Below are positions 42,903-50,438 of a DNA stretch of 64,000 nucleotides, one piece after another. The stretch lies in the NCBI RefSeq assembly GCF_006440775.1, contig NZ_VFTZ01000022.1, positions 29,787 to 93,786 on the forward strand, written 5' to 3'. This DNA comes from Mesorhizobium sp. B2-7-2 (GTDB lineage: Bacteria > Pseudomonadota > Alphaproteobacteria > Rhizobiales > Rhizobiaceae). The position numbers and the translations under genes are program-made. The notes below the pieces were generated by a model. The model was not told the origin of the DNA. It made no database searches and worked only from the letters and a program-made list of their open reading frames with translations. The number at the start of each line of letters is the position of its first letter. Positions within the stretch are counted from its first letter, which is position 1.

Positions 42903-43445
42903 TCATTCGGCGTGATCGAGCAGGCGGGTGACGTCAGGGCGATCCCGGCCCTGCTTGACCCCGGCGTGATCTATGCCTTCCACGGTGATCGCGAACGTGC
43001 CGTTCTCGGTCCTGCCGATGAAGCCCTTCGCCTTGAGGTACCACAGGTGGAACTCCAGATGCTCGCGAGGGCAACCGGACAGGCGCTCGAGTTCGTCGTC
43101 GCCGATGCCCGGATTGTTGACGTCCCGCCGGCGCCTCACATAGAGAAGCGACAGCAGATTGGCCTGGATGACGGAATCCCGCTCCATGCCACCGCCGTCG
43201 CGCGCTGCTTCCGTGAGTTCGTGACGAAGACCCAGATGCTCGCGGTAAAGGATATCGTATTGAGCCCGTTTGACGGGGTCGCGGAGTGTATTGTTGGCTT
43301 CAACGATCTCGCTGAAGCGCGATTCATTGCCGGTTTCCCGATTGTCGGGGTGATAGCGCATGGCAAAGTAGCGGAAGATCCGCTCGATGGTCTCGGAATT
43401 GGCGTTCGGGCTTATTTCCAGAATTTCGTAGTAGTCGATGAACAT
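42903..43445 (-). CDS. DnaJ-domain protein
   Basis: Residues 3-70 form a J domain with the HPD motif (YHPDN) and the helices YEILEISPNANSETIERIF and RFSEIVEANNTL. The second half (about 100 residues) resembles a small winged-helix-like domain and has no zinc-finger or peptide-binding part. It would stimulate an Hsp70 ATPase for a specific client. It stands alone. The function of the C-terminal half is unknown. Confidence 0.9.
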   Translation of the reverse strand: MFIDYYEILEISPNANSETIERIFRYFAMRYHPDNRETGNESRFSEIVEANNTLRDPVKRAQYDILYREHLGLRHELTEAARDGGGMERDSVIQANLLSLLYVRRRRDVNNPGIGDDELERLSGCPREHLEFHLWYLKAKGFIGRTENGTFAITVEGIDHAGVKQGRDRPDVTRLLDHAE

Positions 43446-43689
43446 GTAATCGCGCTTCCGAAACTACGGAAACCACTCCCCCGGTCCCAAGCATTGCCCA
43501 AATGCTGCGCGCTTGCAAGGCGCCGGTCCCGGTCTCGAACCGCCAAGGCCGGCGCGAATGCCCGCCATACGAAAATGTAACGTTGCGGCCACAATTGCGG
43601 GAGCTTTCGAGCCAAATTCGGCCACCGTCCTCATGACTATTCAACAACGTGAAGGCGTGGGACGCCTTGTATTCAGGGGAACGGACGCG

Positions 43690-44184
43690 ATGGAAACCAG
43701 ACATGGATATTCAATTTTTCAGATCGCGCTGCATTGGCTGATTGCAGCGCTGGTTTTATTTCAGCTCTTCTTCGGTGAGAGCATGACGGTCGTCGTGGAC
43801 GCCGCCGAAGACGGCCAGCCGGTATCGGCCACCGACCAGGCGCTAGGCTCAGCTCATTACTGGGTCGGCCTGTCCGTTCTTGCGCTTGTGCTTGTTCGAC
43901 TGCTCCTCAGGCTGGCATCCGGCGTGCCGGCCCCCGCCGGTCATGGATCGAGATGGATGCGGGTCGCCGCGCATGCATCGCACGGCCTGTTCTATGTGCT
44001 GTTGCTGGCGACGCCGGCAATCGGGCTTCTTGCGTTCTATCAGGGCGACCCTTGGGGTGACATCCATTCGCTTGCCAAGCCCGCATTCATCGTGCTGATC
44101 GCCGTCCACGTCGTGGCGGCGCTCTACCATCAGCTCTGGCTGAGGGACGGGACGCTGAAGCGCATGCTTTCGCCCGCTGGCTGA
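43690..44184 (+). CDS. Cytochrome b561 family protein
   Basis: The 164-residue membrane protein has four helices. Haem-ligand His candidates lie in IALHWLIAALVL (first helix), SHGLFYVLL (third helix) and VHVVAALYHQL (fourth helix). It resembles YceJ/CybB-type quinol-linked b561 proteins in the inner membrane. I chose ATG 43690. An upstream in-frame ATG near 43633 would add about 19 residues. A terminator at 44370-44401 follows. Confidence 0.92.
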   Translation: METRHGYSIFQIALHWLIAALVLFQLFFGESMTVVVDAAEDGQPVSATDQALGSAHYWVGLSVLALVLVRLLLRLASGVPAPAGHGSRWMRVAAHASHGLFYVLLLATPAIGLLAFYQGDPWGDIHSLAKPAFIVLIAVHVVAALYHQLWLRDGTLKRMLSPAG

Positions 44185-44369
44185 TCGGGGAAATATGCTG
44201 GCCGGCGGCGTCTTGTGTCCGATGGCCGATCGGCAAAGGCTAGCGGCCGCGCGTCGGAAAAACCTTTGCCCCGTTGCGGTGGGATAAATTCCGGGCTCTA
44301 TTACGTTAGCTCTGCTTGGAATTCGGGTGGCAACCTGGATGGAGCCGACCTCAAGCCCGGCTCCCTTTC

Positions 44370-44401
44370 GGCTCGCTTCGAAGGAGGCGAGCCATTTTTT
44401 T
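44370..44401 (+). terminator. Rho-independent terminator
   Basis: ggctcgc at 44370-44376 pairs with gcgagcc at 44387-44393, then a run of seven T follows. It lies between the b561 gene and the next membrane gene. Confidence 0.75.
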
Positions 44402-44520
44402 GCAAGACCGCCGCCAAACCTCGCGGCTTTGGCTCCGGCTTAGGTGCGTCATGGCTAATATGGCTCGCACGATGTAGACTGCGCAGAGTCGGGTTTACAA
44501 AGGCATTGGGAGGACAACAA

Positions 44521-44928
44521 ATGCCACGGGTATCGGAACTCTTCTTCAAGACGGCCATCGTCTTTCTCATCCTGGGAGTCGCCGCCGGACTGCAGATGGC
44601 GATTTCGGGCGATCACGGTGCGTTTCCGGCGCATGCTCACATCAACCTTCTTGGCTGGGTCACCAGCGCCATCTTCGGCGGCTACTATGCGCTCAACCCG
44701 GCCAAGGCCGAGCGCCGCATCGCCATGATCCATTACGGCCTCTATACGGTCGGCATCGTGATCATGCTGCCGGCGCTCTACTGGATGCTGGCGGGAGGCC
44801 ACCCGGAGATCGAACCGGTCGTGGCGATCGGCTCGTTGATCGTGGCCGCCGCGGTGCTGGTCTTCGGCCTCGTCGTCTTCTCGTCCCCAGAGACGGTGCG
44901 CTCAACGACGGCTGCCGCCACCCGCTGA
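44521..44928 (+). CDS. Small four-TM protein related to haem-copper oxidase subunit I
   Basis: The 135-residue protein has four membrane segments. It carries the motif AHAHINLLGWVTSAIFG, which matches the haem-binding helix of cytochrome oxidase/NorB type proteins. Such short proteins are often annotated as cytochrome-c oxidase, but they lack the full 12-helix core and the copper site. The ATG at 44521 follows a GGGAGG site. It may bind haem or act as a quinol-linked sensor. Confidence 0.85.
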   Translation: MPRVSELFFKTAIVFLILGVAAGLQMAISGDHGAFPAHAHINLLGWVTSAIFGGYYALNPAKAERRIAMIHYGLYTVGIVIMLPALYWMLAGGHPEIEPVVAIGSLIVAAAVLVFGLVVFSSPETVRSTTAAATR

Positions 44929-45012
44929 GGATCCGTCCCTCATTAGCCGAGCGGCTTTTGCGCCGCTTGGCGTTCCGCGCCAGGCTATGCGACGCGCTTG
45001 TCCGCCTGTGGT

Positions 45013-45357
45013 TCAGGGTAACTTTGGAAACAGGCGCGACAGCAGCGCCTGGATGATGCCGTCCCGCTCGAACGGGCCGGGCAATTTGGCGGGCGAGGCA
45101 GCGCCCTCGCTCGACTTGGCCTCGTCGGTCGCGCCTTCGCGCTGGACGAGCCACAGCACCGCCGCGAAATAGCCCACCTGGAGGATGACGGCGGCAAGCA
45201 CTGTCCAGCCCAATGCCGCCCAGACAGATCCCGTGGATGCAAACATCCAGCCGAGGATCACCAGAAGCGTAACCACCATTCCCACAAGAAACTGCGGAAA
45301 ATACATCTGCCCATTCGAGCGCCGCGACCCCGTTCGGTCAACGACGATCTCGCCCAT
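45013..45357 (-). CDS. SyrA-like exopolysaccharide production repressor
   Basis: The 114-residue protein has two membrane segments. The core begins MYFPQFLVGMVVTLLVILGW and continues with LQVGYFAAVLW, the pattern of the SyrA/ExoX-type exopolysaccharide repressor family. These proteins act post-transcriptionally on polysaccharide synthesis at the inner membrane. The start at 45357 gives a 17-residue N-terminal extension. The family core begins at 45306. The acidic C-terminal tail is longer than usual. It may modulate the glycan system at 20-30 kb. Confidence 0.75.
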   Translation of the reverse strand: MGEIVVDRTGSRRSNGQMYFPQFLVGMVVTLLVILGWMFASTGSVWAALGWTVLAAVILQVGYFAAVLWLVQREGATDEAKSSEGAASPAKLPGPFERDGIIQALLSRLFPKLP

Positions 45358-45484
45358 ATCTCTACCCATTTTGACCCATGCACCTTTTCCGGGTGGACCG
45401 CAAGCTTGAACGATTTGCCGGCGGCCCCATTGCCCTTTCGTCCGATCCTGACAGGGACGACGGACGCAGGACTTCCGTTGTGAC

Positions 45485-45510
45485 AACTGGGAATTGCGCC
45501 GGATCGTTCC
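45485..45510 (-). promoter_or_regulatory. Candidate RpoE2/EcfG stress promoter
   Basis: On the minus strand GGAAC (45510-45506) is followed by 18 bases and GTT (45487-45485), fitting GGAAC-N19-TT. It lies about 130 bases upstream of the SyrA-like gene. This match is at the weak end. Confidence 0.35.
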
Positions 45511-45589
45511 ACAGCCGACGACATTCTAGTCGTGCCTGATGGACCACAGTGCATGCGGGCAACTGCCTGCTGTTTTGACGCCTCTTCGC

Positions 45590-45617
45590 AAAGAAAGGCC
45601 CGCCACCTGGGCGGGCC
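45590..45617 (-). terminator. Rho-independent terminator of the long DUF1236 gene
   Basis: On the minus strand GGCCCGCC, a five-base loop and GGCGGGCC are followed by TTTCTTTG. It lies 23 bases beyond the stop at 45640. Confidence 0.75.
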
Positions 45618-45639
45618 GTTGTCCCCTATGCTGACCGGA

Positions 45640-46533
45640 TCAGCTCAGGATCACTACGATCTTGTAGGTGTCCGGGTCGACGATGACGATACGTCCATCG
45701 GCCAAGACGAAATACTCATAGTTTTCATAAGCCGGAACGATCTTGACGATCCGGGCCGGCAGACGGTGCAGACGCACCTTGTGGCGCGGCACCTCGACGC
45801 CGACGGAGATGTCGAAGCTAACGTCGCGGACCGGTTCGACATGGCTCTCATGAATGACCTGCGTGATCTGCGTCCTCTGTTCCACCGTCACGTTATTGAT
45901 CGACGCCGTCTTGTTCTGGTCGGTCTCGACGTTGGTGTTGCCCTGGGCGTTCTGCTGGGTGGTCGTACCGGTCTTGCCCTGGGCGTTCTGCTCAGTCTGC
46001 ATCTTGGTGGTGCCTTGAGCGTTCTGCTCGGTGGTCGTGCCAGTCTTACCCTGAGCCTGCTGATCGGTCTGGGTCTTCGTCTTGTTCTGGGCATTCTGCT
46101 GGGTGGTCGTACCGGTCTTGCCCTGGGCGTTCTGCTCAGTCTGCATCTTGGTGGTGCCCTGGGCGTTCTGCTCGGTGCTGGTGCCAGTCTTGCCCTGCGC
46201 CTGCTTCTTCTTCTTCAGCTGTGTGTTGTCCTGGGCGTTCTGGTCAGTGTTGGCGCCTGACTGACCCTGAGCCTGCTCGTCGGTCTTCATCTTGGTCTTG
46301 CCTTGAGCCTGCTCTTCGGTGTTTGCGCCGGCCTTGCCCTGGGCGTTCTGCTGGGTTTGCGACTTCATCTCACCCTGAGCCTGGCCGCCCGTCTTGCCGC
46401 CCTTTTGGCAATTGGCCGTGCCGGCCGTGCAATTGTTGTCGCCGCCGCTCGGCTGCGCGGACTCGGTCTGCGCCATCGCGGCGCCGCAACCGACGCCGAG
46501 CGCGATCATGCTTGTGATCAGCAGATGTTTCAT
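45640..46533 (-). CDS. DUF1236 protein with long Gln/Thr-rich tandem repeats
   Basis: The 297-residue precursor has a signal peptide ending in AAMAQ. About 170 residues of repeats with a QNAQGKTGTTT-type unit follow, each roughly 12 residues long, and then the DUF1236 domain at the C-terminus (VRLHRLPARIVKIV, ADGRIVIVDP). The repeats are low-complexity and probably extended. Two short DUF1236 proteins are encoded nearby (46783-47082 and 48267-48566). It lies on the opposite strand to both. A stress-type promoter candidate precedes it. Confidence 0.88.
   Translation of the reverse strand: MKHLLITSMIALGVGCGAAMAQTESAQPSGGDNNCTAGTANCQKGGKTGGQAQGEMKSQTQQNAQGKAGANTEEQAQGKTKMKTDEQAQGQSGANTDQNAQDNTQLKKKKQAQGKTGTSTEQNAQGTTKMQTEQNAQGKTGTTTQQNAQNKTKTQTDQQAQGKTGTTTEQNAQGTTKMQTEQNAQGKTGTTTQQNAQGNTNVETDQNKTASINNVTVEQRTQITQVIHESHVEPVRDVSFDISVGVEVPRHKVRLHRLPARIVKIVPAYENYEYFVLADGRIVIVDPDTYKIVVILS
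45943..46170. repeat. Tandem repeat of 144 bp inside the DUF1236 gene
   Basis: The block around 45949-46020 recurs almost unchanged at 46093-46164, 144 bases (48 codons) apart. Finer repeats of about 36 bases are present across the region. Such DNA is prone to length change by slippage or recombination. Confidence 0.8.
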
Positions 46534-46570
46534 TGGATTTCTCCTCGGAAAGTCGGTCCCTTCGGATGGG

Positions 46571-46596
46571 TAACCCAGCCCGAAACGCATTGTTCC
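46571..46596 (-). promoter_or_regulatory. Candidate RpoE2/EcfG stress promoter
   Basis: On the minus strand GGAAC (46596-46592) is followed by 16 bases and GGTT (46575-46572), fitting GGAAC-N18-TT. It lies about 40 bases before the start of the long DUF1236 gene. Confidence 0.5.
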
Positions 46597-46675
46597 GAAA
46601 TTGGTGCCGCGGTCGGAGGCGATGGTCGCGGAACACGGCGGCAGTTGTTTTTGCAGGCGCCGGTCCAGTTTTGCA

Positions 46676-46700
46676 GGAACAAGGGTAGGCGAACGGCGTT
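46676..46700 (+). promoter_or_regulatory. RpoE2/EcfG-type stress promoter
   Basis: GGAAC at 46676-46680, 16 bases, then CGTT at 46697-46700: a strict match. It lies about 80 bases before the DUF1236 start at 46783. Confidence 0.65.
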
Positions 46701-46782
46701 ACGGCAATGCCGACCCGCTGTGGAAAATCGCAGGCCCAGCATTCAGGCGATTCGATTCAGATCCACATAGGAGAGACGACCA

Positions 46783-47082
46783 ATGAAAATGCACCTCACC
46801 TCCGCCGCCGCTGGCTTCCTGCTTCTTGCTGGCATTGGCGCTGCTGCCGCGCAGGATGTCGTGATCGCGCCGGAGCAGGAAACTGTGATCAAGGAATACG
46901 TGCATAAACAGCCGTTGGCCTCGGTTAAGATTCCGGGCGTCGAGCTGAACGTCGGCAGCACGCTTCCCGATACGGTCGAATTACACGAAGTGCCGAACGT
47001 GAAATACCGTTACGTCGTCGTCGATAACCGGACGGTGATCGTCGACCCCGGTACCCGCAAGATCGTCAAGGTCCTCGATTGA
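46783..47082 (+). CDS. DUF1236 family exported protein (short form)
   Basis: The 99-residue precursor has a signal peptide (residues 1-23, ending AAAAQ). The DUF1236 domain follows, with a KEYVHKQPLASV stretch, LPDTVELHEVP and a VVDNRTVIVDPGTRKIV end. It is about two-thirds identical to the protein at 48267-48566. It probably resides in the periplasm. The family has no assigned role. A strict stress-type promoter match precedes it. A weak hairpin at about 47105-47135 follows. Confidence 0.88.
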   Translation: MKMHLTSAAAGFLLLAGIGAAAAQDVVIAPEQETVIKEYVHKQPLASVKIPGVELNVGSTLPDTVELHEVPNVKYRYVVVDNRTVIVDPGTRKIVKVLD

Positions 47083-47168
47083 TCGATAGCGCACCAAATC
47101 GGATGGCCCGCCGCCCGGTTACGGCGACGGGCCATTAACCGATTATTATTTTGTTACCATGTGCTAAC

Positions 47169-47193
47169 GGAACCTTCCCTCAGCGCTTGAGTT
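47169..47193 (+). promoter_or_regulatory. Candidate RpoE2/EcfG stress promoter
   Basis: GGAAC at 47169-47173 is followed by 17 bases and GTT at 47191-47193. It lies about 105 bases before the small gene at 47298. The match is loose. Confidence 0.35.
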
Positions 47194-47297
47194 AGCGGCT
47201 CTGGTTCACGTTGTCTCATAGACACCACAAACCGATGGCAACGTGATACGGGCGGTGGCGAACAAGTACGGGCGGGGCGAGGAGGAGTTTGACCAAC

Positions 47298-47519
47298 ATG
47301 TCGAAACGAGAAATCGGAACATCCCGTTCGCTCGGGATGCGTGTTGCCCATCTCAAAGCCAGGATGCAAGACGCCCGGATCACCGAGCATGAGATGAAGG
47401 CTTTCCAGAAGGTCGCGGCGATCATGGGGGGCGGCGAGGGCTCCCTACGCATTGAGGCCGACGATCTGATCGCCGCGTCCTTCGTTGCCGAGGGGCTGGG
47501 CGAATCGGCGCCGAACTGA
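47298..47519 (+). CDS. Small conserved protein, paralogue of 3911-4099
   Basis: The 73-residue protein has a helical N-terminus with SLGMRVAHLKARMQDARI, then EMKAFQKVAAIM and ADDLIAASFVAEGLG. The last two blocks match the protein at 3911-4099. A GGAGGAG ribosome site precedes the ATG. No function is known. It is soluble and may form a coiled coil. Confidence 0.75.
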   Translation: MSKREIGTSRSLGMRVAHLKARMQDARITEHEMKAFQKVAAIMGGGEGSLRIEADDLIAASFVAEGLGESAPN

Positions 47520-47701
47520 CAGCGGCCACCAGTCGAGATCCCGGATCGATTCAGCCGACCGTCAGCCGGAAGGCGGCGGTCTGCAGGCAAAATGGACGCC
47601 GGGAGGCGCCCGGCTTGCTCCCAGGATCAGCCGGCCAAATCCCAAAGCTTGCAGGACAACGCCGATCGCATGGCGTGAGTCCGAACGCGTCGAGGCTGGG
47701 C

Positions 47702-48052
47702 CTAGCCAGGCATGTGCCGGTTTGGTGGCCGGCTTTCGCGCGCCCGGATTCGCCTGATCTTCGCTTCGCGCAACACCGCGACGGGATCGGCGCCTGTCCA
47801 TTCGATCCCGGCCTTCCGCGCGAAGGCCAGGAACGCCTGCCGCGCCTTGTCGACATCGATCTCGCCGCTCCGCGCCGCCTCGCAGGCGCGGAATGCGTTG
47901 GCGTAGCTGCCGCCCCGCATGGCCTGCGGCCATTCCTTGAGAAAGTTCTGCATCGCGGTAAGAGAGGCGATCTCGCGCTTGAAGCCAGCACCCACCGCGA
48001 TGGCCACGGGGGGCCGAAGTTCGATGTCGCTTCTGATGGAGCCTTCCTGCAT
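47702..48052 (-). CDS. DUF982 domain protein
   Basis: The 116-residue protein contains the DUF982 pattern of rhizobia: an opening strand with VAIAVGAGF, a central LTAMQNFLKEWP then RGGSYANAFRACEAA, and KARQAFLAFARKAGI. The C-terminal 30 residues are basic and variable. The family is of unknown function and is expanded in Rhizobiales. It lies between a small-protein gene and a DUF1236 gene on the opposite strand. Confidence 0.82.
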   Translation of the reverse strand: MQEGSIRSDIELRPPVAIAVGAGFKREIASLTAMQNFLKEWPQAMRGGSYANAFRACEAARSGEIDVDKARQAFLAFARKAGIEWTGADPVAVLREAKIRRIRARESRPPNRHMPG

Positions 48053-48153
48053 GACTGCGGCATCCTTTGGATTTCAAAGACTTGGGCAGTTTCAATGCCT
48101 TCCAATGCGGAGCCGATGCGAAGGTTCCGCCAAATCAATTAGTCGCCGCTGAC

Positions 48154-48178
48154 GGAACAACACCCTGCCGGCGGCGTT
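48154..48178 (+). promoter_or_regulatory. RpoE2/EcfG-type stress promoter
   Basis: GGAAC at 48154-48158, 16 bases, then CGTT at 48175-48178: a strict match with the same spacing as at 46676. It lies about 90 bases before the DUF1236 start at 48267. Confidence 0.65.
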
Positions 48179-48266
48179 TGCCCCGGGAGCTCCCATGTTC
48201 GACCTGCTCGTGTTTCCGCCCCTGCGGAGGCAGGGCGGAGCTCACCAACGCAACAGGAGAGAAACG

Positions 48267-48566
48267 ATGAAAACCACCCTCATTCCAGCTGTCGCCGGCC
48301 TGGCTCTGATGGCCGGCATCGGCATCGCGGCCGCGGACGAGGTGATCATCACCCCCGAGCAGCAGACCGTGGTCAAGGAATATGTTCACAAGCATCCGAT
48401 CGCCTCGGTCAATGTGCTCGGCCTTGAGCTTGGCGTCGGCTCGACCGTGCCTGACACGGTCGAGTTGCAGCAGGTTCCGGACGTCCAGTACCGCTATGCG
48501 GTCGTCAACGACCATACGGTGCTGATCGATCCCGGCACGCGCCGCGTTGTTCAGGTGATCGAGTAG
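48267..48566 (+). CDS. DUF1236 family exported protein (short form)
   Basis: The 99-residue precursor has a signal peptide ending AAAD. The DUF1236 core contains KEYVHKHPIASV, VPDTVELQQVP and HTVLIDPGTRRVV. It is the closest paralogue of the protein at 46783-47082. An AGGAGAG site precedes the ATG at 48267, so the longer frame upstream is not used. A strong terminator follows at 48579. Confidence 0.88.
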   Translation: MKTTLIPAVAGLALMAGIGIAAADEVIITPEQQTVVKEYVHKHPIASVNVLGLELGVGSTVPDTVELQQVPDVQYRYAVVNDHTVLIDPGTRRVVQVIE

Positions 48567-48578
48567 ATCCAGCCCTGG

Positions 48579-48623
48579 AAGAGCCCGATCCTCCGAAGCA
48601 CTGGGCAAGGATCGGGCTCTTTT
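48579..48623 (+). terminator. Rho-independent terminator
   Basis: aagagcccgatcct (48579-48592) pairs with aggatcgggctctt (48608-48621), followed by a short T-run. It ends the DUF1236 transcript. Confidence 0.8.
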
Positions 48624-48693
48624 CGCATCCGGGCATAAGGCCTAAGATAGGCAGTGGTTTGGGAGGCAACGAAGCGCGGAAGGAGTCGTTGCC

Positions 48694-48903
48694 ATGCATC
48701 ATCCACACGTCGAATCACCTGACATCGCACGCCAAGTCGACAAGCTTTTGGCCGAGCATAGGACTGGCCTCCTGTCGATGCACGAGGCGATCACCCTGCT
48801 GCGCCAGCGCACGGGGACCGACCGCTCTGACGCGGATTTAGCCGGGTTGATTACAAAAAAGGCAGCGCATCTGGGCATCGCGGTCGTCACCGACGGACAC
48901 TGA
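48694..48903 (+). CDS. Small soluble protein, hypothetical
   Basis: The 69-residue protein has two helices: PDIARQVDKLLAEHRTGLLS and HEAITLLRQRTGTDRSDADL, then a C-terminal strand. A GGAG site precedes the ATG. It may be a small regulatory protein with a winged-helix-like fold, but no family is identified. Confidence 0.6.
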   Translation: MHHPHVESPDIARQVDKLLAEHRTGLLSMHEAITLLRQRTGTDRSDADLAGLITKKAAHLGIAVVTDGH

Positions 48904-49010
48904 GCGAAATTGCCGTCCAGGTCGGTCGCTTATTCGTGATACCGAAGACGTCACGCGAAAATTCGGCTAATGTTCGCGCCGGGGAACCGTCCCAACATCA
49001 GGAGGCGACA

Positions 49011-49265
49011 GTGACGGACGATAAGCACGAACGCATTCGCCAGCGCGCGCACGAGATCTGGGAGCAGGCTGGCCGGCCCGAAGGCGCCCACATGGAGCAT
49101 TGGGACCAGGCGGCCGCCGAGATCGATGCGGCCGGCAAGCCGAAAGCCAAGAGCCCGAAAAAGGCCGCTGCCGCCAAGGCCGACAAGCCGAAAGCGGCCA
49201 AGGCGGAGAAGCCCGCTAAGGGCCCTGCCAAGGCAAAGTCCCCCTCCAAGAAGACCAAGGGCTGA
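49011..49265 (+). CDS. DUF2934 family protein with a Lys/Ala-rich tail
   Basis: The 84-residue protein starts with GTG behind a GGAGGCG site. The first 40 residues hold the DUF2934 motif (IRQRAHEIWEQAGRPEG, then HMEHWDQA). The rest is a Lys/Ala/Pro-rich tail that resembles histone H1-like DNA-binding tails. It may bind nucleic acid. The longer frame upstream has no ribosome site. Confidence 0.82.
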   Translation: MTDDKHERIRQRAHEIWEQAGRPEGAHMEHWDQAAAEIDAAGKPKAKSPKKAAAAKADKPKAAKAEKPAKGPAKAKSPSKKTKG

Positions 49266-49429
49266 CCGCCAGCCAAGGCCTGCACCCCTTTCCATCGGAT
49301 CATGTGACGGTGCGACGCTCCGTGTGCGAACTGTGCCCGAAGGCTATGCCGACCATGCGAAAAGTCGTCTTGATCAAGACCATGTCGGTCGACGGATATG
49401 TCGTAGGGCAACTGGGCCAAGCCGGCCAA

Positions 49430-49566
49430 GCCAATGCTTGGGCATCACCGGGACCGCGGTGCTGAGCGAAGGCTTCGACCATGGCGGCCGGCTGACCGGC
49501 ACGCTCGGCGTCGCCTTCGCCGGCAGTCACGTGGGCAGCAATGCGGGGCTGCAGTTCAGCTGGTAG
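49430..49566 (+). pseudogene. Possible C-terminal remnant of an outer-membrane beta-barrel protein
   Basis: The last 40 codons of a frame ending at 49566 read GRLTGTLGVAFAGSHVGSN and finish with LQFSW, a pattern typical of the last strands and aromatic end of autotransporter-type barrels. No full gene precedes it. It may be a relic or chance. The rest of 49266-49572 holds nothing else. Confidence 0.25.
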
Positions 49567-49572
49567 GAAAGG

Positions 49573-49782
49573 TTATTGCCTCCCTTGCTTTCCGGCGTAT
49601 CGCGCGACCGCGCAGAGAAAGGCAAGCGCTGCCATGTCGCAAGCTGCGCGTGACGGCGACGGACCTTTGGCGAAAAGCACCGCGTCGGCAACCGGGACCG
49701 TCAGGCCATGCTTGCGGGCGAATGAAGTGACTTCGTAGGGCTGATCGTCGGGCTGTATGCCGATGTCGATTTGCTGGTCCAT
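49573..49782 (-). CDS. Small hypothetical protein
   Basis: The 69-residue protein begins with an acidic MDQQIDIG segment. A YEVTSFARKHGLTVPVA block and a helix with SRAACDMAALAFLCAVAR follow. A GGGAGG site precedes the ATG at 49782. Small rhizobial proteins of this type are widespread and not characterised. Confidence 0.6.
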   Translation of the reverse strand: MDQQIDIGIQPDDQPYEVTSFARKHGLTVPVADAVLFAKGPSPSRAACDMAALAFLCAVARYAGKQGRQ

Positions 49783-49992
49783 CAAAACGAATTCCTCCCT
49801 GGTATTACGGCTTTACCCTCCTTCGCCTGCGTAGAATTAACGCCCGGCCGCTCGCCCGCGTCCACCAATTGGCGATTGTGTGAAACGATGCATTTTTCGA
49901 CCCGCTGAGCCAAGGGTTGCAGCAGCATGATTGTTCGCTTTTCGGGCGACCCGGATTCCTTCCCTTCTACGATGAAGAGGTGAGAACGCGCC

Positions 49993-50337
49993 TCACCAAG
50001 CATCGCTCGAGCGGGCAAACCTCACCCCCGCGGCGATCATCGCGCTTTCGCATTCGCTGATCAGCCTGAGGTTGCGCAAATACCGCGCCGCCGTCTCCGG
50101 CAGCCAGGCCGCACACGCCTCGACATAGACGCGGCCATGCACCAGCGCGCCGGTCGAAAGCCGCTCCTCTTTTTCGGCGATCACCTTCAGATATTGCCGG
50201 ATAAAGCGGATGTCGTCGGCGATGTCCTGGTTGGCCATGCGCCAGGCGCCGGCAAGGCGTTCGCGCTCGGCGAGCGGCAAAGGCGACAACAACGGGTGGG
50301 AGAGGTCGGCAAAAGCGGCATGGTTCGCGGTGGTCAA
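49993..50337 (-). CDS. Hypothetical protein under a TCGTAC-type operator
   Basis: The 114-residue protein is helical, with LAERERLAGAWRMANQDIADD and DIRFIRQYLKVIAEKEERLS blocks. I place the start at the TTG at 50337, which has a GAGGGG site. The longer ATG frame to 50388 would translate through the operator pair at 50365-50416, which is unlikely. The same operator occurs at the S24 repressor locus at 57.4 kb, so this gene may be controlled by that repressor. No family is recognised. Confidence 0.65.
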   Translation of the reverse strand: MTTANHAAFADLSHPLLSPLPLAERERLAGAWRMANQDIADDIRFIRQYLKVIAEKEERLSTGALVHGRVYVEACAAWLPETAARYLRNLRLISECESAMIAAGVRFARSSDAW

Positions 50338-50364
50338 GCAAATCCCCTCAATGGAAGGGAAATA

Positions 50365-50416
50365 TCGTACTTTATGTACGAAAAGCAATCAAGTAGGATT
50401 CGTACGATTTGAACGA
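50365..50416. promoter_or_regulatory. Tandem TCGTAC-N5-GTACGA operators
   Basis: The first site is TCGTAC-TTTAT-GTACGA at 50365-50381. The second is TCGTAC-GATTT-GAACGA at 50400-50416, with one mismatch. Their centres are 35 bases apart. Both lie upstream of the gene starting at 50337. The same arrangement occurs at 57433-57483. Confidence 0.7.
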
Positions 50417-50438
50417 TACTGCATCATGAGAGCGAGAT

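Noticed and set aside
49782..50018. 78-codon minus-strand frame
   Set aside because: It has no ribosome site or recognisable pattern and adjoins better-supported genes.
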